NCBI GenBank assembly: GCA_039621445.1
Contig: CP154956.1
Coordinates: forward strand, 77,372,474-77,436,473
Source: Euglena gracilis
Lineage: Eukaryota > Euglenida > Euglenophyceae > Euglenales
Direction: 5' to 3'
Length of the DNA: 64,000 nucleotides
The notes under the pieces are model-generated. The model was not told the DNA's origin and made no database searches. It saw nothing but the letters and a program-made list of their open reading frames with translations. Both the position numbers and the translations under genes were made by a program. Below are positions 11,101-19,653 of the stretch, piece after piece; within the stretch, counting starts at the first letter, position 1, and each line of letters starts with the position of its first letter.

Positions 11101-13153
11101 CGTGGGGCATGTCCTGGGGCACGGCAGGAGGGCGCCTGCCCCAGGCAAACTGTCGGCGGTGCAGCACTGGCAGCTGCCGCCGACGGTCAGCAGTCTCCGC
11201 GCGTTTCTCGGCGTCTGCAATTACTATGCGGGCTACGTGAGACTCTACGCGGAGCTGGCGGCGCCGTTGCAGGAGAAGCTGAAGTTGCCGAGGGAGCTGA
11301 CCAAGGCGGGATCCAAGCACCCAGTGGTCTGGACGGAGCAGGAGAAGGAGGCGTTCGACAAGCTGAAGAAGGCCCTCGTCGCCGACCTGGAGCTGTACCA
11401 CATCGATCCAGCCAAGCCGTTCGTCCTGCGCACCGACGCGTCGGACTACGCCATCGGAGCGGTGCTGGAGCAGTTCCCGAACATCGACGGCGTGCCGCGG
11501 GTGGAGGACCTGCGGCCGGGGGGCTCCGTCCCGGTGGCCTTCATGTCCCGGAAGCTCACCGAGGGGCAGCGCCTTCGGTGGGATGTCCGGGACAAGGAGA
11601 CGTATGCCGTGGTGGCCGCCCTCGACAAGTGGGCGGGCTTCCTGCTGGACAACGAGATCCTCGTCCTGACCGACCACTGCAGCCTGGAGTCGTGGTACAA
11701 GGAGTACGTCGCCGGAGTGGGCCCGCAGGGGAGGCGGGCCAGAGGGCATGCGAAGCTCAACGAGTTCGGCATCACCGTGGTGCACGTTCCCGGCGAGACC
11801 AACGTGGTGGGTGATGCCATATCTCGCTTGGCCTACCCGGCCTCACAAGGCTGGCACGACACCTCGTGGCACGGCACCGAGGCCGACACGAAGGAGATGA
11901 AGGCCCACATCCTGGAGGAGATGCTGCGAGAGAAGTCCACCACGATGGCGGTGCATCCCGAGGACGAGGAGACCAAGGCGGAACAGGTGGAGAGGTCAAC
12001 CCTGAAGGAGGGGAGAGAGCTGGCCGTCATCCAGCTGGAGAGGTCTACCCTGAAGGAGGGGAGAGAGCTGGCCGTCATCCAGCTGGAGAGGTCAACCCTG
12101 AAGGAGGGGAGAGAGCTGGCCGTCATCCAGCTGATCCCGCTCCAGTCGTTCGCCGCGGTCCCGTCAGCGTCCCACATCGCCGTCGCCACGCGCAGCCGCC
12201 TCGACACGCAGCGCAACGCCCGAGACGCCCCCCCAGACGCCCCGCACGGTACGCGGTCCGAGCACACACGCGAGATGCACCCGTCAGCTTCGTCCCCCGC
12301 GGCCGCAGCAGTCCCACCGTCGGCATTGTCTGTGGCAGTCCCACCGTCTGCGTCGTGCATCGCATCACCAGCGTCCGTGCCAGCACCATCATCCAACGCG
12401 CCATCGCCAGTCCCATCACCAGCACCGCAGTCCACCGCACCGCAGTCAATCGCACCGTCTGTAGCGCCGACAGCCGGTGTGCCGTCACCAGCCGCGTCAG
12501 TCCCGTCTGCAGCGCCCGCAGCAGGTGTGCCGTCAACCGCTGATCCCGTGCCCCCGCAGCCTGACCTGGACATCAACGTATTCGACATGGACTGGAGCAA
12601 GGCGTATGCGGTGTGCCCGCGCTGGAAGCCCGTCTGGGACCAGGCCCACAACGGCCCGAGCTGGCCCAGCGGGTTCCTGCTGGTGGATGGGTGGCTCGTC
12701 TCGGCGGGGAGGTGGTGTGTGCCGAGCGGGCAGCTGGCGGAAGTGCTGAGGGAGCAGCACTCGGTCTCCGGCCACATTGGCGGGGACCGGCTGGTGGAGG
12801 AGGCCGAGCGCACCTACGTCTTCGCGGACGGGACTGAGGCGGCGAAGGTGGCCGGCGGGCTGCAGCGGACGTGCCCGGTGTGCCAGGCCACCGAGCACCC
12901 CCACCAGCCGCTGCGGCTGAAGGTCTGCCCGACGCCCGTCCCGCCGTACATCATGGCGTCGGTGGCCATCGACCTCTTCGTGATGCCGGAGGTGGACTTC
13001 GAGGGGCAGCTGTACAACGTGTTCGCCGCCTGCGTCGATCGCCACAGTGGGTGGGTCATGGCCACGGCCCACCACACGCGCGGCCTCACAGCCGCCACCG
13101 TGGCCAAGGCGATGTACCGGGGGTGGTGGTCGCGCACGGGCTGCCCAGCGTGA
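8138..13153 (+). CDS. Element 1 Pol: C5-MTase, protease, RT, RNase H, integrase N-part
   Basis: Taking the GTG at 8198 as residue 1, residues 1-170 are low-complexity Pro/Ala/Ser with a 39-bp direct duplication (8386-8461). The C5-MTase domain spans about 173-330: WALDLFSGTCSV (SAM loop, with Cys where the last Gly of FxGxG is usual), SPPCTKYSS (catalytic Cys about 237), LENP (Glu about 276, ENP in place of the common ENV) and YRKPTGFW near the motif VIII position. No clear target-recognition domain is seen. The protease has ALIDTGAQTSLI (Asp about 510). RT has LFSTIDLRDAFHQV and YFDD (about 913-916). RNase H has RTDASDYAIGAVLEQ and LTDHCSLESW. Integrase shows the HHCC zinc finger (12.75-12.9 kb, CPVCQA) and the first catalytic Asp (VAIDLF). 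The frame then ends at a TGA, while the rest of the integrase lies in another frame. Confidence 0.8.
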   Translation, partial: RGRPGPRDGGLGRPSNPNASVSVRAITQEPRTPPRPSKPQISQGGERPCPEAHGQGGAHQISTNNYWSVLQKKSLRSEQSSAARPVSSAQSSPPAMRPVSSAQSSPPAKPAASEPSSTQHRATATPPARQQQEGAPRQSAPTRTTLPPPSAAPSATPRSAPAATSAPSPPQSAPSSRAAPKHAASSPTTSTPKRWALDLFSGTCSVKRALEKLGYSVISVDAEPRWKADKTVDVRRWRYWEEYWPGDFELVAASPPCTKYSSAMTTRRRRLRKADFLVRKTKEIIAYLRPSLWCLENPCYEKLRHRKVVEGMQYVDVDYCRFEAWGYRKPTGFWIADSMAPMRDIVCDGQCENIVEEQDGQRHHRRQLGGASQQRGTREQAYRIPERVVRYLCERTPQTRQAAVPPSAIPPSPAPAPASATAPPSRTALPPQAAALSQAPRQRPPSCTRQASCAPAEPHNDPPAEPVTTAADEPHPPRKVHKVTVCPWQYRPSRPFQLGRMERRGGSYQLMLDVVIEIDGREEKAKALIDTGAQTSLIRRDLFPNGCFRRSERPLLLRTVNGDLLAGGSNEADVLLVFNARSEGDRSGGVKRWHSQITVQDGDIGCDLILGYPWPKEHRLDVHPWRDALQLHDDPRWVIAGTEASEIAALSTRTHATVRARSPSPLPRTPSEVEEEMEAEVRKMRLTVGVNGPDGDEEDEALDAEEEAMVAKVLIDAAKEAKEVRGVVTAEAEEQHPLAVQLRAEMLKEFEGRVFCDRVHPGPPPRGQHWMAVLRLKPNAQPVVGRVIHLNGERLEALREMEEECRRDRKVEPGRGPWRAAAFPIRKKNGKWRMVCDYAVTNLQIMADSYPLPLTEEIVAEQAKCTLFSTIDLRDAFHQVALAEESRPVTNVQLPGGLWQWRVVPQGINVGPALLQRDIDATCAAVKAHSRPYFDDIIVSTRQGAEETDEEFYQKHARDVRETLLALEKDRWVSDSRKVKLFMRQVEFVGHVLGHGRRAPAPGKLSAVQHWQLPPTVSSLRAFLGVCNYYAGYVRLYAELAAPLQEKLKLPRELTKAGSKHPVVWTEQEKEAFDKLKKALVADLELYHIDPAKPFVLRTDASDYAIGAVLEQFPNIDGVPRVEDLRPGGSVPVAFMSRKLTEGQRLRWDVRDKETYAVVAALDKWAGFLLDNEILVLTDHCSLESWYKEYVAGVGPQGRRARGHAKLNEFGITVVHVPGETNVVGDAISRLAYPASQGWHDTSWHGTEADTKEMKAHILEEMLREKSTTMAVHPEDEETKAEQVERSTLKEGRELAVIQLERSTLKEGRELAVIQLERSTLKEGRELAVIQLIPLQSFAAVPSASHIAVATRSRLDTQRNARDAPPDAPHGTRSEHTREMHPSASSPAAAAVPPSALSVAVPPSASCIASPASVPAPSSNAPSPVPSPAPQSTAPQSIAPSVAPTAGVPSPAASVPSAAPAAGVPSTADPVPPQPDLDINVFDMDWSKAYAVCPRWKPVWDQAHNGPSWPSGFLLVDGWLVSAGRWCVPSGQLAEVLREQHSVSGHIGGDRLVEEAERTYVFADGTEAAKVAGGLQRTCPVCQATEHPHQPLRLKVCPTPVPPYIMASVAIDLFVMPEVDFEGQLYNVFAACVDRHSGWVMATAHHTRGLTAATVAKAMYRGWWSRTGCPA
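11990..12133 (+). repeat. Three tandem 48-bp repeats inside Pol of element 1
   Basis: The units 11990-12037, 12038-12085 and 12086-12133 each encode ERSTLKEGRELAVIQL and differ at only a few bases. They lie in the linker between RNase H and integrase, keep the frame, and look like a recent in-frame expansion. Any effect on function is unknown. Confidence 0.9.
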
Positions 13154-14667
13154 TCACGAGTGATCGCGGGCCGCGTTTTGCTGGCGCGTGGTGGCGCAGC
13201 ATGTGCGGCCTGCACGGGATCCGCCACGCCTACGCCCAGGCGTACCACCACGCGGCGAACGGGCGGGCGGAGTCCCTCGGTGCGCAGCTGCAGAAGCGGA
13301 TCCGGAGCGAGAAGGCCGAGGCCCCGATCACCTGGGTGGAGTCCCTGCCCAGGGCAGTGCAGAAGCTGAACGACTCCAAGGCGCAGAACGGCCTGAGCCC
13401 GTACGAGGTGCTGTATGGACGGCATCGGTGGACTGGTGGCGTACCGTACAAGGACCCGGTCATGGTGGATGATGCCGTGTCGTTCTTCGAGAGACAGAAT
13501 GCCGTGGACCAGAAGGTCGCCGACTTCCTCAACGACCTCCACAAGCGGCAAGCAGACCAGAAGAACCGGAGCAGGAAGGACCTCGAGGAGTTCGCCAAGG
13601 GAGACCTCGTGTGGTACCTCCGGCCTGCGAGGCGGCCGGGCCAGAAGCTCGAGAGTTACTGGCTTGGCCCAGCCCGGGTCACTGCGCGCCGTGGCGAGCA
13701 CTCGTACGAGCTGGAGCTGGAGGAGGGCCGCCGCCAGGAGGCCCACCGCTGCCAGCCGAAGGCCTACCGCGATGACACGCGGTTGTGGGGCTCGCCCAAG
13801 ATGTTCATCTACCGGCAGGCCAGACCGCAAGAAGACGTGGACATCGAGGAGTAGACGGTGGAGGAGATCCGGCGGCACCGTAGACGAGACGACGGCGACT
13901 GGCAGTTCGAGTTTAAGTGGGAGGGCCACCCGACTCTCACGTGGGAGCCGTTGAAGAATTTCTTCCATTGCTACTCTCACCAGATGATCGAGTACGCCAA
14001 GTCCAAGAAGCTCAAGGTGGACCTGCTGGACTACCTCCACCGCAACCCGGCTGAGGTGGCGGTCATCATCGCGGAGGTGAAGAAGCAGGAGCAGGAGGTC
14101 ATCAACAACGCCGAGTGGGAAGACCCACCCGAGGAGTGGGTCAGGCCCGACGAGGACATCAAGAAGGACGAGGAGGCAAGCAGCCAGGAAGGGGAGTCAG
14201 CGGACCCCCCAGTGGGCACAGCGGTGCCTGCAGCACAGCACGTCCCGACACGCGATCCACCGCCAGTGCTAGGTCGGGATCCACCGCGGACCGCCGCCGC
14301 CGCTGCATCGCACCAGCCCGTCACGCTGCACTTCGTGCAACACCCGTCCGACCGTCCCTCCGTCTCTGCGTTTCCCCAGCTGTCGCAGGAGGCTGGTCCC
14401 CAGATCCCCTCTGCTGCGGTATCAACCTTGGTGTGTCCATCGACAGGAGCTGAGTGCGCACAGCCCGTGTCTGCGTTCGCTCATTTGCTGCCGCACGCTG
14501 CCCCCCGTGGCTGCCTCCCAGGCTGCTGTGGCCGCCCCCCAGGCAACGGTGGTGGCTGCCAACCAGGCTGCTGTGGCTGCCACCCAGGCGGCTGTGGCTG
14601 CCTCTGCGATGTTCACCCATTCTCCGTATGTGCCCATTCCGAACCATTTCCCGGCTGCGGGCGGTGA
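13130..14667 (+). pseudogene. Element 1 integrase C-part and chromodomain (shifted frame)
   Basis: After a frame change near 13,130 the integrase core continues: VITSDRGPRF holds the second catalytic Asp and NGRAESLGAQL the catalytic Glu. A GPY/F-like module follows (YWLGPARVTARRGEHSYEL). An in-frame TAG at 13,852-13,854 lies directly before the chromodomain, which begins TVEEIRRHRRRDDGDW and continues with FKWEGHPTLTWEP. A tyrosine is common just before such a chromodomain start, so the TAG could be a point mutation of a Tyr codon. The frame then runs through an acidic linker to about 14,500. With a frameshift and a stop, integrase from this copy cannot be made as one chain unless the breaks are sequencing errors. 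Confidence 0.75.
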
Positions 14668-14999
14668 CGCGGTGCCCCCTCCGCCTGAGGCCTTCCCGGT
14701 GTGTACGGGCCGGCACCCCCCCATGCCGCCGGCCTGTGCCACGCTGTCCCCGTTCCTCTCACACCATTTCCTGCCAGCGCACCCTCATACCCAGTGCTCC
14801 CCGTTCATCCCCTGTCCCGATGGAGCCTTCGCCACCCATGGCTCCTTCCCGTTGCACCTCCAGGACCCGTCCTCAGCCTCAAGGCGGCGAGAGGGCACCA
14901 CCGCCGGTGTCTGCGTCCTCAATCCCCCCAACGCAGGCCTGGTGAGTTCCGGCCCTTTCCGGCCCCAACCCGGAGGCCACCCATTTTCCCCTACCCACG
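14507..14999 (+). pseudogene. Alanine-rich C-terminal tail of element 1, cut by element 2
   Basis: At the C run 14,501-14,506 the likely reading frame moves to one encoding short repeats (QAAVAAPQATVVAANQAAVA and similar), then a proline/histidine-rich stretch up to the element 2 LTR. The sequence around 14,941 (CCTG|GTGAGT) is a good 5' splice-donor match, so a spliced 3' end is possible. No homologue is recognised, and the natural end of this protein has been lost. Confidence 0.4.
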
Positions 15000-15378
15000 T
15001 GTGCGCGGTCCGAGGGTGCCCGCCCCAAGGGGGGGTCCCAAGGGGGCCCAAAGGGGCCACGAAGGGCCGCGAGGGGGGCTCCAATGCCCCCAAGGGCCTT
15101 TTGAGGCCCCACTGGCCCCCAAGGGGGCCCCACAGCCCATTTTGACCAAGCCAAGGGAAGGTAAAGGAGGGGGCAGTTTGAGGGGGCCAACAGGCAACCC
15201 CCAAGGGGATGCGCAAGCCCTGCTGGGCTTTGCGCAAGCATGCGCACCCCCTTGGTGGGCGCTTGGGATGGCGCAATTCATTAAGAATTGCGCAAAGTAT
15301 ACCAAGTAGCCCCCCCAGCTGTAGCCCCCCTCCAATTGTACATTTTCTGTTCACAGGGCTCTGTTTACACTCTGTTCA
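15000..15378 (+). repeat. 5' LTR of element 2
   Basis: This sequence is identical base for base to 28200-28578 and has TG...CA ends. It is G/C-rich in its first 180 bases. It contains GCGCAA motifs (for example 15211 and 15231) and the palindrome AATTCATTAAGAATT (15276-15290). I could not place a TATA box or transcription start with confidence. A TGG that could begin a primer-binding site occurs at 15388, but no tRNA can be assigned. Confidence 0.9.
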
Positions 15379-15491
15379 CATATTGTTTGGCATTCAATTG
15401 TGTTTTGCATTTGGCAATCAACAAACAATCAAACAAGTTCAAGCAAACAAGTCCAAGGCATTGACCAGATTATTCAATCAAGTTCAATTGA

Positions 15492-18400
15492 GTGGACCCC
15501 AAAAGTATGTATTTTTCCAATTCTGCGGCTTCACCTACACCAACACCAACCCCTACCCCACTTTTTCAAGGGGAAAACCCTGTGGGCCCGACGGGCTCAA
15601 ACTTAAACGATCCTACGCGGGTTGCGCCGCCAGGGGTCCCCTCACAAGGACCTCAGGGGGGGCAACCCCAACATGGTCGCAGAGGGGGGTTTGAGCCCTC
15701 TGGGCTCACACTAGGTGAGCCTGGGGAACTCCCAGATTACCAGGAGGAGGACGAAGCAAGCCACAGCCATGACAGCCCCAGCCATTACGGCCAGGCCCAG
15801 CAGCTCCTGGCCATCGCCGGGCATGCCCAGCCGGACCCCCAGCAACCAGAACCATCTGGGTCCGGCATGGCATTGCCCAGCAGCCTGGGACTGCTCTCCG
15901 GCATGCCCAGCTTGGTCATGCCAGGGTTTGTGCATGACATGACCAGGCAGGTCATGTGGCAATTTGCAATGCGAGGGAAGATCAAAGAAGAAGAGGAAGA
16001 ACCAACAGAAGAAGAAGACGAAGAAGAATTTGCAAGCCATGCCCAGCCCCTTCTATTGGAGGCGGGGCCCTGGCAGAACCCTGGGGATGCCGGGCCGGCA
16101 CATGCGCCGGTGGGCCATGTCGGGTCTGGGCATTTCCAAGCCGGACCCGACCATTGCCCGCTGGTGCATGCCGGTGCCGGGCATGATGGGCCCCAAGGAC
16201 ATGCCCCAGACCCAGCCACCCATTGGCAGCTGCAGGAGCTGCCCCCAGCAGTGGATTTGATGGAGGACGAGGACCAGACAGCCCAGGGGGGGTTGGTGCC
16301 AGAACAGAGCCCGAAGGGGAGGCACCCCCCGCACCCCCCCCAGAGGCTGTGGGAGGAGGCGGAGGCACAGGCCGCTGCCTCAGTGGTTCTGGGGCAGGAG
16401 ATCCAGCGGTTGGACGGTTGGGTTGGCGACCTGCAAAGTCGGCTTGCTGAAGCGGGGGCCACCACAGCTGCTTCAGTTAGCCGCCTGGAGCAGTTGGTGT
16501 CCCTGCAGTTTCAGCGGGTCACTGAAAATTTCCAAGGAGTGGTGCAGCAAATGGAAAGGACCCAGGCTGGGCTAGCGTCCCAGCTGGCTGAAAATTTCCA
16601 AAATCTGCAGCAGAAGCAGATGGAAAATTTTTCTGGGGGGATGACAGCCCTGAGCGAGCTGGTGACCACCCGGCTGGGCGAAAGCCTCGGGACTGTGGCC
16701 CAACTAGCCCAGAGGGTCCAGGGGCTCGAGGCCATCGCCAGCCAGGGTCACCAGCCAGCTGAGGGGCAGGGGTTCAACGAGGCGATGGCTGGGCGGGTGA
16801 AAAATTTTGAGGAGCTGCTCATCACCTCCGTCCGGACGACGGAGGAGGTGATGAGGAGCCAGGAGCTGGCCAGCGGGCGGCAGCAGGCCCAGGCCGAGGC
16901 CCTGGACCAAAAATTAAACCAGCTGACGGGTGAACTCGGGTGGCTGCGAGAAAGAAATGCAGGGATTGCACAGGCCCTGCAAAATTTTCGAGCAGAGCTG
17001 GACGGACAGGCCACAGCCATCGCCGAACAACAAGGGACCATAAGGGAGGACATAAGGGAGCTAAGGGCCAGGGCTGAGGGGCAGGGCCACAGCCTGCAGG
17101 AGCTGTGGGCCGAGGTCACCACCCACGGGCAGGTGATCCAGGCCCACAACGCCCTGCTCCTGGAGGTGGACTCAACAATAAAGGGGGCACCAAAAGAAAA
17201 TGCCGAAATAAAAAATCGGCTTTTCGTTTTGGAAAAGAAAATAGAAAATTTGAAATTTTTTGCCCCCCCATCCAGGAGCTACCGCAGCCACTCAGAGGAG
17301 TGGGGCCGGAGAGCGAGGACCCCCGAGGCCCCGAAGCCAGAGTGCCCCCGGCAACCACAGACTCCCAGACCCAGTCCACGCCGGGGGCCCAGAGTGCCAA
17401 TGGCTCGGGTGCCGCGGGGGGCAATATGCCTCCTGGCCCCCAGCACCAGCTCCCAGTCCATCCCAGCGTGCTGGGAGGCAAGGGGCCCGTGGCCCCCCAG
17501 GGGCTCTCTGCTGGCCCCAGCAGCCGGGCAGCGGAGACAGCAGCCCAAACACCCGGGGAAGTGGTATCCCCGGGCCCAGCTTCTGTGACTGCAGTTTTTC
17601 CCAGTGGGTTTTCGGGTTCTGGCCCCCAGAGGGGCAGGGTCCTGTCTCCCAGTGTTGTCCCTGGTTCTTCGGCAGGGGGGAGGGCAGCACCCCCAGCCAG
17701 TGGGGGTCCTTCGGCACCAAGGGGCAGCCAGTCTCAGAGCCCCATGGCTGCGGGGGGCAGCCTGCCCCAGGGCCCCACGGCTGCGGGGGGCAGCCAGCCC
17801 CAGGGTCCCATGGCTGCGGGGGGCAGTCTGGTCCAGGTCCCCGCTGCTGGAGGGACCCCAGCTGCCCAGACACCAGGCACGTTTGGGTTCCAGGGGGTGG
17901 ATTGGGAGGAAGCGGAACGCCAGATTAAAGCGCACGGATTTTTTAATTTTTTGGCCAGGTTGGGAGCACAGGAGCAGCAGCAACAGTCTCAGCGAAATTC
18001 ACAAACGACGGGACAGTCCAGCACAGCGGAACCACAGGCAGCAGGCACAGCAGATCTACAGGGCCAGGGCAGGGGTCAACCAGGGGTGAAATCAGCCGAG
18101 CACCAGTGGCCCCCCCAGCCCCGTGGGTTCCCCGCAGGAGGGGAGTTCACGGGGGCAATGGACCCTTTCGCCTGGGCCCCTGAGGCTGGGGCAGCATCGT
18201 GCAGCGCTGCCCCTCTGGCCTTCGGGTCCCAGGACACGGGAGCCTGGGTCCGGGGGGTCCAGGCAGCTCCGGTCCACGTGGCGCCAGCAGCCCCCAGCCC
18301 AGCAGCCAGCATGTTTTTGGGGCCGCTGGCGACACTCCTCACCAAAGACCTTGTAAAACCAGAGCTGAAAGGGGATTTTCATGATTTTTCAGTAAAATTT

Positions 18401-19653
18401 CAGCTTTACATGCAGCAGGTTTCCATGGGACAGCCAGTGGGGGAGGAATTTAAAATGCTTGTTCTGACCGGCTGCCTGGACCACAGCAGCCGGCTGGAAC
18501 TCCAGCGGCGACAGGAGATGGGGGAACGGGTCAGGTTCCAGGATTTCTGGAACTGGCTGGCCCAGAAATACGGCGGTGACATCCAGGCCTCGCTGCATGA
18601 GCAGCTCAGGGCCCTCAGGCCGGCAAACACGGGAAAGTTAACCCTCCCAGCGTGGCGTGAATATGAAAGCCAGTTTAAATTAATTTTCTGCCGGATGGAA
18701 AACCCCTCTGAGGAGGAAGCACAGGCTCTGGTTCTGCAGCAGCTCCCAGATTCCATGCGTAGGGCAATAATCAGGGAGCAGACCCGAAAAAATCAGGATG
18801 CGCCCACAGTGCGGCTGTGGCACATCCCTGGGTTGACGGCGGAAAAGGCAACACAGCTCGCCCAGGAGGCTGTGGGTGAGGGGGAACCGGTGACAGTCAG
18901 GGCACACCGGGACTCATTCCTCATCAAGCTCTACAGCCGGCGGGCGCTGGAGAGGCTGATGATGAGGAACGGGGCCACGCTGCAGGGGGGCAATACAGTG
19001 AAAATCACCCCCCACGAAACAAAGCTGGGATTGGAAGAGGTTTTTCGACACGCTGAAAACGAGCTGCGGTGCCAGGAACGGTCTGACAGCTATGGCCGTT
19101 CTTGGGGTGGACGGGGGGTCCCAGCCCACCAGGAAGACCACTGGGCTGGGGGCCTCGACAATTTTTCAGCCTCGGAAGTGAAATCCCAGGAAGCCAGGCC
19201 AGCCCAGCCCCAGAAAACCGTTTCACAGCCAGCTGAGGGAGGAGCGAGGGCAGGACCCCCCAAAGGCCCCGAGGGGCCACAGGACAGGCAATCACGGCAC
19301 CGGGGCGGGTCACCTGGAAAGGGACGGGAGGGACGCAGGTCACCCAGCCCGGGGCAAAGGGGAAAGGGGTTCGGCAAGGGGCTGACAAGGGCAGCCCAAA
19401 ATTTCGCCCAGCCAGGTCCCCAACCCCCCACCCAGCCACCAACAGGGAACAAACCCCCCCGAGGAGCCCCCGGAGTGGCCCCTCGGTGGACCAGCCCTGC
19501 AGCCAGTGCGGAGCCACAGATCACTGGTCTCGGGAGTGCCCTGGAAAAAAATGTTTTGAGTGCGGGAAAACGGGACATCTGGCACGACAGTGCTGGTGGA
19601 GAAGGGGAAAGGGGAAGGGGACTTCCACGCCACCACGGCGGGGGAGTGCCTGA
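15492..19653 (+). CDS. Element 2 Gag: coiled coil, capsid, two CCHC knuckles
   Basis: Frame A runs 15492 to about 17263: low complexity, an acidic block (EEEEEPTEEEDEEEF), then a long coiled coil from about 16,340 (repeated ENFQ/LAENFQNL motifs). At the C run 17263-17269 the likely frame moves to frame B, which carries Pro/Gly repeats (MAAGGSLxQxP units at 17.74-17.86 kb) and the capsid-like helical domain (about 18.31-18.80 kb: PELKGDFHDFSVKFQ). Near the C run at 19454-19460 it moves again to frame C, which encodes CSQCGATDHWSREC (19498-19539) and CFECGKTGHLARQC (19552-19593), two canonical CX2CX4HX4C knuckles, and ends at UGA 19651-19653. The knuckles bind genomic RNA. The two shifts at C7 runs may be assembly indels or programmed; with identical LTRs, long decay is unlikely. 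Confidence 0.75.
19651..19653 (+). promoter_or_regulatory. UGA between Gag and in-frame Pol of element 2
   Basis: The knuckle frame stops at this single UGA and the same frame is then open from 19654 through both MTase domains and the protease to 22,506. This repeats the Gag-UGA-Pol arrangement of element 1. The context here is UGA-AAA, not the classical CGG or CUA, so the readthrough idea rests on the conserved layout. Confidence 0.4.

Larger units (their letters stand above)
4379..14999 (+). mobile_element. Ty3/gypsy chromodomain retrotransposon 1, with C5-MTase, truncated
   Basis: Order on the plus strand: proline-rich and coiled-coil Gag (4379-8137), UGA, then Pol with C5-cytosine MTase (8.72-9.2 kb), aspartic protease (9.7 kb), RT (10.4-11.1 kb), RNase H (11.4-11.8 kb), integrase (12.7-13.8 kb), chromodomain (13.86-14.05 kb) and an alanine-rich tail. 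RNase H followed by integrase with a C-terminal chromodomain is the Ty3/gypsy chromovirus arrangement. The reading frame is broken near 5880, in the C tract at 6326-6400, near 13,130, by a TAG at 13,852 and at the C run near 14,501. The right end is lost where the LTR of element 2 begins at 15,000, and no LTR was found on the left. GC content is high compared with the introns further right. Confidence 0.85.

Noticed and set aside
15388-15402. Primer-binding site of element 2
   Set aside because: A TGG occurs nine bases after the LTR, but I could not match the following bases to the 3' end of any tRNA with confidence.
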